Shown here in pieces: positions 56,104 through 64,000 of a stretch of 64,000 bases of DNA. Every line of letters starts with the position of its first letter. Position 1 is the stretch's first letter. The stretch is taken from assembly GCA_010909165.1 (NCBI GenBank), contig MU008162.1, forward strand, positions 124,001 through 188,000, in the 5' to 3' direction. The position numbers and the translations under genes were made by a program. This DNA comes from Anthoceros angustus (taxonomy: Eukaryota > Streptophyta > Anthocerotopsida > Anthocerotales > Anthocerotaceae). The notes under the pieces are model-generated. The model was not told the DNA's origin, searched no databases, and was given only the letters and a program-made list of their open reading frames with translations.

Positions 56104-58409
56104 CCTCCGCTGTCGTTGGCCATGTGGACTCCCCTTCCGCTTGGCTGGTGTTGGAGGTGAAGCCTGCAATCACAGATCCTGCACCAGATCAGTTGCTTCC
56201 CAAACCAGAAAACCTTTCGCTTGCCTTCCAGTCTGCCGCTGGCTCGGTGGCTGGTGGACCAGCAGCATCATCGCACCTGGAATTGACGCCCGGATGTCTG
56301 ATGGGCGATGAACATGTTGATGAGCCTCTTGGCAGCATTGCGGGAAGGGAGATGACTATTGCAAGAGATTGCAGCGTCCGCAAGCGCTGTACTTCAATTG
56401 GTAACATAATCGTTGCATGCACATTTGGCAACGTCGAAACAGGGACGGCTTGCTGTGAGAAGACCGCCTCTAGGATGACTATGGAGATGTCGACCAACTT
56501 CATTTGCAATAGACCTGTGGGCCATCTTGTAATGCAAATCTCGACATCTACGACAGCTGAGCCTCTCGCACTTGTGGAGTCCGGAGTCTAAATTCCTGGA
56601 GATACAAGGATCCCCAGGTGCTCCAGGCGCGAAGAAACGATATTCAGTCGAGTTTCAAAGACTGTACATGTGTTAACATGTGAGGGAGAGATAGAACCCT
56701 GGACCACGGAAACTAACAATAGTGTTCTTTTTCTGACAATAACAACAACAATAACTTTATTTATGTCGACTAAGGATGGAAAGACAGAGATAAAGTGGTA
56801 TAAAAAGAGATAAAATATTTCGTATACATATATATAGATGAGTGTAAGATGTGAAAAGAGAAGAAAAGCTATAAGAGGCAAAAGAGCTATAAAGAGTCCA
56901 ACTAGGTCTGCCAAAAATTAAGAAGCCTAGAGAGACATAGGCCAATGAGTTTCGAATATGAAACGAGAAGAATCTGCGTAAGAAAAAACAGCACACTAAA
57001 AAAGAAGAGTCTAACGAGCCCGACAAAGCAATAGAAGAGGAAGTGCGATTCAGATTCAGGGATAAGGGAGCGGAGCTTGCAAATATGGGCAGCTTGAAGA
57101 GGTGTGGACTTAAGTCAACGGTCGATCTCGATTTGGGGGCAGCTTGAGGAGGTGTGGACTTAAGCCAATGATCGGTCTCGATTCGGAGGTGGGAGCTAAC
57201 ACGGAATTGACCGATGGAAAGTGCGGAACTTGAAGGAGAGAGGGCAACTAAGGTAACGTGGTAGAACAAGAACCCAAATGGGGGTTAACACGCTCCTTGT
57301 AAAAATGGAGTTTAGACGTTAGGGGGGCAAATGAGAAGGAGAAATAAGTAAGACGAAGATATCTTAATTTAAGGTCCCGCCACATGGTTGGGAGGGAGAT
57401 GAGAAAGAGAGAGAGGGAATAGGGAGTTGGCCAAACCAGAAGCGTAAGGGGTGTAAAGTCAAGCCGTTTGAGTCAAGTAGCTGCTTGGGAGAGGCAAAAA
57501 AAAAGAAGCTTGGAAATCAATATTGGGCCAAAGGAAGCGGGATGATATGTAGGCAAGGAGATGGTAGGGGGCAAGGGTTAACAATATCAAGGAGGAGGAG
57601 GAGGTGAAGAGGACGATAGAGGCGAAAGAGGCCATCAGTTCAAGGAAAATGTATCAGAAATGAAGATAGATAAAGGGTGAAATGCTTACAAACGATGTGA
57701 GCAAAGCGATGTGAGCAATAAGAAAGGAGGCTTGTATTTTTTTCGAGGAAGAAAAAAAACCGCCCCAAACCTCGGCACCATATAGTGGAGAGTATGACCA
57801 GTGTTTAAAAAACTGCTGTTAACGTCTGAATATTCATCATGTATAAAGCCCGGCCCAGAGCACCAGCAGATCTCTTGGTGCGCGGGAAGAGGCACAAAAA
57901 GTCCAAATTGAACTTCGAGCTAACCCTTGAGCTAGTTCAACGTGGAGATTGAGATGCCAGCTTTCAAATAGGAAATCTCCAATTGACCCTACATTCGTGC
58001 GCTCTTCACAGTTCCGACGTAACCTGAGGATCGGAGATACTTCGCAGCTCAGAGATTGAACCTCTTCTGGCCATCCGGCATGTTGTTTCCAACGATGGGA
58101 CGCAGTATCTAAAGCAACACAGTGGCCACACTTTCGTCATTACCTTGCTGATAAGACCACTTCCATCGCACGCCTATGCTTGCATCTGACCTAGCAACTA
58201 CCATCAAGATGAACAGCAATCAAGGAGCAAGACGGGGACTCACTTACCGGTTTCGATAGCATGACTGTCATCGGCATCCTCCACAGGTACAGAAGAATTC
58301 TAGCTCTCTGGGTGGCGGTGTGTCATAGATGCCTGTTTTGCATTCCTGCTCTAACCCTGTGTCCGACAGATTCATCATAAACCTCAATGATCAACTCTTT
58401 TCAGCGGGG
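56104..58409. other. Spacer, no supported gene
   Basis: 56189-56509 (-) is an open frame of 106 codons just upstream of PPR-5 in another phase; it might be a leader exon but has no recognisable content. 57087-57136 and 57137-57186 are a 50-bp tandem duplication (GGGCAGCTTGA.GAGGTGTGG). 57330-57680 is purine-rich. Confidence 0.4.
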
Positions 58410-60614
58410 CTAAGCAATAGCCCCTTGATCTTCCATGCAATGAAGAAGGGGTGCGTATCCTTCTTCGCTGCACGTCTTGATCAGAAGTTCTTCTAACATT
58501 GCGTATATGAGTAGACTGTCAGGATGTTCCCTACTGCCCACCACAAATACATGAGATTCCCCGTTCATATCAATCCAAAAGCTTTGTCCTGGTTCCTTCC
58601 ATGCTCCTGCCTCCAATCTCATTGCCTGAATCTTCGTTGCCTCTTCTGGCATGTTTGCAGCCGCATATATATTTGCCATAAGGACATATACAGCGGCATC
58701 GCCTTGATCCAAACCCACTGCACAATCAAATGCCTGTCTTGCAAGCATTATGTTACCCCATTTCTGACAAGCTCCCAAAACACATTTCCACACAGCACTG
58801 TCAGGTTGGAATGGCATCATCCTCACCATCTCCATGGCTTTGTGGACTTGGCCAGATCGGCCAAGTAGATCAACCATGCAGCTGTAGTGTTGGATAGTGG
58901 GAGTGATGCCATACTCACTGCTCATAGCCTCGAAGTACTTCTGGCCACTGTCCAAAAGACCCACATGACTGCACACAACAAGAATACCCAGAAATGTGAC
59001 ATCGTTTGGCTTTACACTCTCTTCCTTCATCCTCTCAAACAAGTCAAAGACGGCTCCGCTCTCTCCCTGTCGGGCATATCCTGCAATCAAAGCATTCCAT
59101 GCCACAATGTCTCTGGTGCGCATTCCATCAAACACCTGTCGCGCATCCACCATGCTCGAACATTTGCCATACATGCCAATCAAACTACTTGCCATGAAAA
59201 AGCCAGCCTCCAGGCCAGCTCCCAAAATCTGAGCATGGATCTCCTTCCCCTTCTCTAGTCCTGCCAGAGAACCACAAGCGTTGAGTACAGCTACGTATGT
59301 TCGATCATCTGGTACAAGGCCTTCTTTCTGCATCTGTCTGAATAGTTGCAAAGCCTCTTCACCCTTGTCTATCTGGGAATATCCCGCGATCATCGAATTC
59401 CAGCAAGCCACATCACGATGAGGCAGGCTCTCAAACACCCGCCTTGCATTCTCCAGGCTCCCACATTTTGCATACACATCCACCAGCATCGTCGCTACAA
59501 ATACATCCCTCTCAAAGTTGTCCTTCCTCACATCAGCATGGATAATTTCGACAGCTTGCAGGCACTTCTTTTTCAAAATTACTCCACCGCTGATATTTTT
59601 GTCCCCCGATTCTGCAATGGCACTGCAAGCCTTCAGTACAGAAACGTATGTCCGGTGGTTTGGAACAACACCTTCCTGTCGCATTCGCACAAACAGTTCT
59701 AAACCTTCTTCACCCACATCCATCTGGGCATACCCTAGTATCAGGGCAGTCCATGAAACCACATTGTGAACAGGCATTTTGTCAAAAACCTGTCTAGCAC
59801 TTTCCAGGCTGCCACATTTCGCATACGCATCCACTAGCATTGTGCCCACATACACATTCGATTCAAACTTCATCTTTGCAAGGTCTGCATGGATGACCCT
59901 CACAGTTTCCAGGCATTGTCTTCTGGCAAGTTCAGTACATTTTCCTGATTCTGCGATGGCACTGCAAGCCTTCAGTGCACCAACATATGTTCTGTTGTTG
60001 GGGACCACACCTTCCTGGTGCATCTGTCTATACAGCTGCAAAGCCTCTTCGCCCTTATTCACCTGGGCATACCCCAGAATCATTGCGGTCCAGGAAACCA
60101 CATCCCGATGGGGCATTTCTTTGAACACACGCTTAGCATTTTCTATGCTCCCACATTTGGCATAGACATCCACAAGCATGGTTCCCACAAACAAATCCTT
60201 CTCAAAACCACTTCTTACCACCTCTGCGTGAATTTGCTTCGCAGTTTCCAGGTCTTGCAAGGCACTGCAAGCCTTCAACAGGGAAACAAAGGTGCGTGGC
60301 CCTGGCTCCACTCCACTCCTCCGCATTTTCTCATACACCTTCAGAGCCTGCCTACCTTGCCCACAACTAATCTGCTGCGCTATTAGCGCCGTCCAGGAAT
60401 ACTCTCCCTGTTGAGACCGCTTCAATTCCACAGCGATATCATGTCTACACCTGTCTTGTTCCCCAAGTAACCCCTCGCTGTAGTTCAGATCCTCCACAGA
60501 ACTCTGCCATGCCGCAACCTTGGTCCTCTGCCAACCGGAACCCACGCAGCCATAGCTCAAGACCTGCGGCCAGCCCATGAGTCCCTTACCAGATAGCATC
60601 GTATATTCTCGCAT
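58410..60614 (-). CDS. PLS-class PPR protein, E/E+ type, three long units (PPR-6)
   Basis: The shortest family member, 734 residues from ATG 60614 (the frame is open to 60635 without an ATG). The N-terminal 90 residues are non-repeat. Three long units follow, the first with a shortened insert (E-S-G-K-C-T-E-L-A-R-R-Q-C) and the second with a longer one. Next are the terminal unit S-L-I-G-M-Y-G-K-C and E/E+ with K-E-P-G-Q-S-F-W-I-D and H-V-F-V-V-G-S-R-E-H-P. It ends G-Y-A-P-L-L-H-C-M-E-D-Q, so about a dozen residues of a DYW domain's first segment survive before the stop. Organelle RNA binding is inferred from the class. It is divergent from PPR-7. Confidence 0.93.
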   Translation of the reverse strand: MREYTMLSGKGLMGWPQVLSYGCVGSGWQRTKVAAWQSSVEDLNYSEGLLGEQDRCRHDIAVELKRSQQGEYSWTALIAQQISCGQGRQALKVYEKMRRSGVEPGPRTFVSLLKACSALQDLETAKQIHAEVVRSGFEKDLFVGTMLVDVYAKCGSIENAKRVFKEMPHRDVVSWTAMILGYAQVNKGEEALQLYRQMHQEGVVPNNRTYVGALKACSAIAESGKCTELARRQCLETVRVIHADLAKMKFESNVYVGTMLVDAYAKCGSLESARQVFDKMPVHNVVSWTALILGYAQMDVGEEGLELFVRMRQEGVVPNHRTYVSVLKACSAIAESGDKNISGGVILKKKCLQAVEIIHADVRKDNFERDVFVATMLVDVYAKCGSLENARRVFESLPHRDVACWNSMIAGYSQIDKGEEALQLFRQMQKEGLVPDDRTYVAVLNACGSLAGLEKGKEIHAQILGAGLEAGFFMASSLIGMYGKCSSMVDARQVFDGMRTRDIVAWNALIAGYARQGESGAVFDLFERMKEESVKPNDVTFLGILVVCSHVGLLDSGQKYFEAMSSEYGITPTIQHYSCMVDLLGRSGQVHKAMEMVRMMPFQPDSAVWKCVLGACQKWGNIMLARQAFDCAVGLDQGDAAVYVLMANIYAAANMPEEATKIQAMRLEAGAWKEPGQSFWIDMNGESHVFVVGSREHPDSLLIYAMLEELLIKTCSEEGYAPLLHCMEDQGAIA

Positions 60615-60991
60615 CCATTCCAAGAGCAGATTCACCCGTTCTCACTGAATCCCGTACAGAAACAACACAATACCTTGGATGTGAAATCAGATTTAGCAGT
60701 GCGGGGAGGCAACAACATCGGTGGTGCTCTACTACCAGCTAGGCGGATTGCCAGAATACTTCTCTGGTGGGCACTCGGTAAACAGCTGGGAAGTCTAGAT
60801 GCAATCAGCTATCAGTTTGGACTCGATCAGTTTGTAGTCCTTCTCGCCAAAGCTGAGGGTCTCCTCAGCGCCACATAGGCTGCCCACCTAGAAGTGAAGA
60901 GCTTGAGATAGTTGTAGCTCAACCTGTTGAAGTGCTGATCTGAGGACTCCCAGAACAAGATTGCACCTGGCCGTCGTACCAGTGTAAAAAC
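60615..60991. promoter_or_regulatory. Region between divergent PPR-6 and PPR-7
   Basis: 377 bp between the two start codons. No TATA box or repeat stands out. Confidence 0.45.
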
Positions 60992-63652
60992 ATGTGTGCC
61001 TCATTTGCTTACAGTTGGTGTGAAGTTTGTGAAGGTTGGTGGACTAACCATAATGGATTGCCCTCGGACCAGCTCCATCGATCTCTGTCACATGGCAAGA
61101 CCCAGCGTGCATTTTGGATGAATGACACCAACACTTCACGATGGGAGATACAGGCTGTAAGTGGAGCTATGCTATCCACGGAACCTAGCAGAAGCTCTGT
61201 TATTGGATGCAGACCTCGGAGTGGGGAGTTTTCCTGGACAGAGCTCATTTCGCAACATACCAAGTCGGGACAATTTAGACAGGCTCTAAATCTGTATGTA
61301 GAAATGCGAAAAGATGAAGTAGAACCAAGGTCACACACCTTTGTGGCTCTGTTGAAAGCATGCAGTAGTTTGCAGGACTTGAGAAGTGTTAGAGAGATCC
61401 ACTCTGAGGTGGTTAGGTGTGGGTTTGAGACTGATGTGTATGTAGGCACTATGCTTGTGGATGCCTATGCCAAGAGTGGGAGCTTGGAGAATGCGAGGCG
61501 GGTTTTTGAGGAAATGCCGCATCGAGATGTCGTCTCCTGGAACGCCATGATCACAAGTTACGCCAAGATGGAGAAGGGGAAGGAGGCTTTACAATTGTTT
61601 ACAAGGATGCAACAGGAGGGTGCTGTCTTGGCGGACGAAAGAACATATGTTGGGGCACTGAAGGCCTGCAGTATTATTGCAGAATCGGGGCAAAAAAGTG
61701 GCTGTGATGGTTTTCTTGTTAGGAAACAATGCCTAGAAACTGTAACAGCCATCCATGCAGATGTTAGGAATGGGGGGTTTGAGTCAAATTCGTTTGTGGG
61801 GACAATGCTAGTCGATGCCTATGCTAAATGTGGAAGCGTGGAGAGTGCTAGAAATGTATTTGAGAACATGCCTGAACACAGTGTGGTATCTTGGACTGCC
61901 ATGATATTGGGTTATGCCCTGATGGACAAGGGTGAAGATGCTTTGCAACTGTACAGGGAGATGCAACAAGATGGTGTGGATCCGAATGATCGGACTTATG
62001 TTTCTGTACTCAAAGCCTGCAGCAGAATTGCAGAGCTTGGGGAGCGAGAGGGTGGTAATGGAACACTTGTGAAACATAAATGCCTGGAGATGGTCAGAGA
62101 GATCCATGCAGACATCGCAAAGGGCCAGTTTGGTTCTAATGTGTTTGTGGGGAACACGCTCGTGGACGTGTATGCAAAATGTGGGAGCTTGGAGAATGCT
62201 AGACGGGTTTTTGAAGTGATGCCTCATCGTGATGTTGTTTCCTGGAACGCCTTGATCGGGGGGTATGCCCAGATGGAAAGGGGTCAAGAAGCGTTACAAC
62301 TGTATGCACAAATGCAACATGAAGGTGTGGCACCAAATGATCGAACATACGTTGGTGTACTGAAGGCTTGCAGCATCGTTGCAGAATCAGGAAGGAGAGA
62401 AGGTGATGGTTGGATACATGCCAGGAAACTATGCCTGGAAACTGTGACAACCATCCACACAGATTTGAAGACTGAAAAGTTTGAGTCAGACGTATTTGTA
62501 GGGACAATGCTGGTGGATGCTTATGCGAAGTGTTGGAGCCTGGAAAATGCAAGGCGAGTGTTTGAAGCAATGCCTCAAAGGGATGTAGTTTCCTGGACTG
62601 CCCTGATCCTGGGGTACGCTGAGATGGAGAAGGGTGAAGAGGCTTTGAAGTTGTATGCGCAGATGGAACAGGAAGGTGTGGTGCCAAACAGTCTAACCTT
62701 CGTTGCTGCATTGAATGCCTGTGGTAGTATGGCAGGACTGGTAAAAGGAAAGCAAATTCATGCCCAAATTCTGCAAGCTGGTCTTGAGTGTGGCTCCTTT
62801 TTGACTAGCAGTTTGATTGATATGTATGGCAAATGTTCAAGCATGTCGGATGCACAGCAGGTGTTTGATGCAATGCCCACCAGAGAGGTTGCTGCATGGA
62901 ACGCATTGATTGTTGGGTATGCCCGTCAAGGGGAGAGTGAAGTCGTTTTCCAGTTGTTCAACAGGATGGGTCAGGAAGGTGTGAAGCCAGATGGAATTAC
63001 GTTTCTTGGTCTTCTCAGTGTGTGCAGTCATGTGGGTCTTGTGGACATGGGTGAAAAGTACTTTGAGGCAATGAGCAGAGAGTATGGCATCTTCCCGACT
63101 ATTCAGCACTACAATTGCATGGTTGATCTCCTGGGACGTGCAGGTCAAGTCCAGAAGGCCATGGAGATAGTGCAGATGATGCCTTTCCAACCAGAGAGTG
63201 CAGTCTGGAAATGTGTAATGGGTGCTTGTCAAAAGTGGGGACACGTTGAGCTGGGAAGAATTGCATTTGAAGGTGCAATCAGGTCGGATGCATGTGATGC
63301 TGCTCCATATGCATTAATGTCCAACATATATGCCGCTGCTCAAATGCCAGACGAGGCAAAGAAAATTCAAGCAATGAGGGTGGAATCACGAGCATGGAAG
63401 GAACCAGGACAGAGCTGGTGGGTGGACATGAGCGGGAATGCACATGCATTTGTTGCAGGGGATGGAAAACATCCTGAATGTGAAGATATTTTTGCGAAGT
63501 TGGGAGACCTTATGGTCCAAATTACAACAGCGGGCTATGCATCTAACCTTGATTCCATACACAAAGACATACTGGATGATGAGGAGGAGGCCTCATATGG
63601 ACAGGGGAAGACTGCTATACCCCTTGCCGGCTATTACCCTCTTCCTCGTTGA
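60992..63652 (+). CDS. PLS-class PPR protein with a frameshifted DYW remnant, four long units (PPR-7)
   Basis: 886 residues, ATG 60992. The N-terminal 75 residues are Ser/Arg-containing and non-repeat. Four long units with the polar insert follow (e.g. E-S-G-Q-K-S-G-C-D-G-F-L-V). In the first, the usual K-C is K-S, and in the fourth C-G is C-W. Next come the terminal S-L-I-D-M-Y-G-K-C-S-S-M unit and E/E+ with K-E-P-G-Q-S-W-W-V-D and H-A-F-V-A-G-D-G-K-H-P. The tail reads G-Y-A-S-N-L-D-S, then D-I-L-D-D-E-E-E, like the first part of a DYW domain, and then runs into unrelated residues and a stop. Further DYW-like sequence continues in another frame downstream. Confidence 0.93.
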   Translation: MCASFAYSWCEVCEGWWTNHNGLPSDQLHRSLSHGKTQRAFWMNDTNTSRWEIQAVSGAMLSTEPSRSSVIGCRPRSGEFSWTELISQHTKSGQFRQALNLYVEMRKDEVEPRSHTFVALLKACSSLQDLRSVREIHSEVVRCGFETDVYVGTMLVDAYAKSGSLENARRVFEEMPHRDVVSWNAMITSYAKMEKGKEALQLFTRMQQEGAVLADERTYVGALKACSIIAESGQKSGCDGFLVRKQCLETVTAIHADVRNGGFESNSFVGTMLVDAYAKCGSVESARNVFENMPEHSVVSWTAMILGYALMDKGEDALQLYREMQQDGVDPNDRTYVSVLKACSRIAELGEREGGNGTLVKHKCLEMVREIHADIAKGQFGSNVFVGNTLVDVYAKCGSLENARRVFEVMPHRDVVSWNALIGGYAQMERGQEALQLYAQMQHEGVAPNDRTYVGVLKACSIVAESGRREGDGWIHARKLCLETVTTIHTDLKTEKFESDVFVGTMLVDAYAKCWSLENARRVFEAMPQRDVVSWTALILGYAEMEKGEEALKLYAQMEQEGVVPNSLTFVAALNACGSMAGLVKGKQIHAQILQAGLECGSFLTSSLIDMYGKCSSMSDAQQVFDAMPTREVAAWNALIVGYARQGESEVVFQLFNRMGQEGVKPDGITFLGLLSVCSHVGLVDMGEKYFEAMSREYGIFPTIQHYNCMVDLLGRAGQVQKAMEIVQMMPFQPESAVWKCVMGACQKWGHVELGRIAFEGAIRSDACDAAPYALMSNIYAAAQMPDEAKKIQAMRVESRAWKEPGQSWWVDMSGNAHAFVAGDGKHPECEDIFAKLGDLMVQITTAGYASNLDSIHKDILDDEEEASYGQGKTAIPLAGYYPLPR

Positions 63653-63782
63653 ACCAGTAGAAGGGGCAGGTACTTTTGAGGTGAAAAACTGTTTGGAGTA
63701 TGAAGTTTGTCCCGGAGCTGGTGCTGATTTCGAGGATATAATTATCCATATTGGACGGGGACACAAGGTGCTGCCACCATAG
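63630..63782 (+). pseudogene. Out-of-frame DYW-domain remnant of PPR-7
   Basis: In a frame different from PPR-7, this stretch reads A-I-T-L-F-L, then G-A-G-T-F-E-V-K-N and E-V-C. It aligns without gaps over 20 positions with the DYW segment A-I-A-F-G-L, G-T-P-I-R-V-V-K-N (7 of 20 identical, including V-K-N). The following Cys falls a few residues later than the usual V-C-G-D-C. The Zn-binding C-x2-C pair itself is absent. Confidence 0.4.
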
Positions 63783-64000
63783 ATCTCAATAGGCACCCCA
63801 TGAAATTAAGATCTCTTCATGCGAGCATCTTTTCCTGTCCTGGCCTGAAAGTTGATACCACTCCAGAAGAACTACTGATACTGATGCCCCTGTTGCAGGC
63901 TCGGCTAAAAGCTCGATTACAGACAAGTGTCAGACTGAGATGCTGATGAGGAAGGAGGATGTCTTGGTATCCACGTACGTACATCGAAGTCAGCAGTTCG
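63783..64000. other. Right edge of the window
   Basis: About 220 bp downstream of the PPR-7 remnant, with no further feature seen. Confidence 0.4.

Overview
This is nuclear DNA from a land plant. Evidence: a complete NADPH-cytochrome P450 reductase, red chlorophyll catabolite reductase, a SYP1-type syntaxin, plant-type uL16/RPL10, a Gnk2/DUF26 secreted protein, and seven long intronless PPR proteins of the organelle RNA-processing class. Spliceosomal introns are short (mostly 80-180 bp) and genes are dense. That points to a seedless plant with a compact genome and much organelle RNA editing. A hornwort is my best guess and a Selaginella-like lycophyte the alternative; I cannot settle this from sequence alone.

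Layout. 1-5 kb: 3' end of an unknown acidic protein, then RCCR (+, two exons), PIG-C (-) and a SYP1 syntaxin (-). 7.6-14.4 kb: two divergent PPR genes. 14.4-20.7 kb: AT-rich spacer with a cluster of short tandem duplications, a 5'-truncated LINE with target-site duplication, and a Gnk2-like gene. 20.7-22 kb: type II DnaJ (-). 22-27 kb: spacer with tRNA-Asp-like relics and a second truncated copy of the same LINE 3' end. 27-31.2 kb: a cyanobacterial-type SH3b-NlpC/P60 peptidase gene (+, five exons), a small ankyrin gene (-, seven exons) and RPL10 (+, five exons). The last two are divergent over about 215 bp. 32.4-34.2 kb: a decayed MULE transposase. 35.4-39.2 kb: P450 reductase (-, 18 exons). 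40.3-46 kb: a SMYD/ASHR2-like SET gene (-, with a probable GC-AG intron), divergent from RRN3/TIF-IA (+, 15 exons). 46.3-63.7 kb: five more PPR genes.

Themes. Six of the seven PPR proteins form one recent family. It has an unusual Gly/polar insert inside one motif, three to six copies of a repeat unit of about 119 residues, and a near-invariant C-terminal E/E+ region. None has an intact DYW domain, but two carry recognisable out-of-frame or catalytically broken DYW remains. The other most notable item is the cyanobacterial-type peptidoglycan peptidase in an intron-bearing nuclear gene. RPL10 and RRN3 (ribosome production) share telo-box-like promoter elements. Exon boundaries were placed by hand from splice signals, reading-phase continuity and remembered family consensus; no database search was run.
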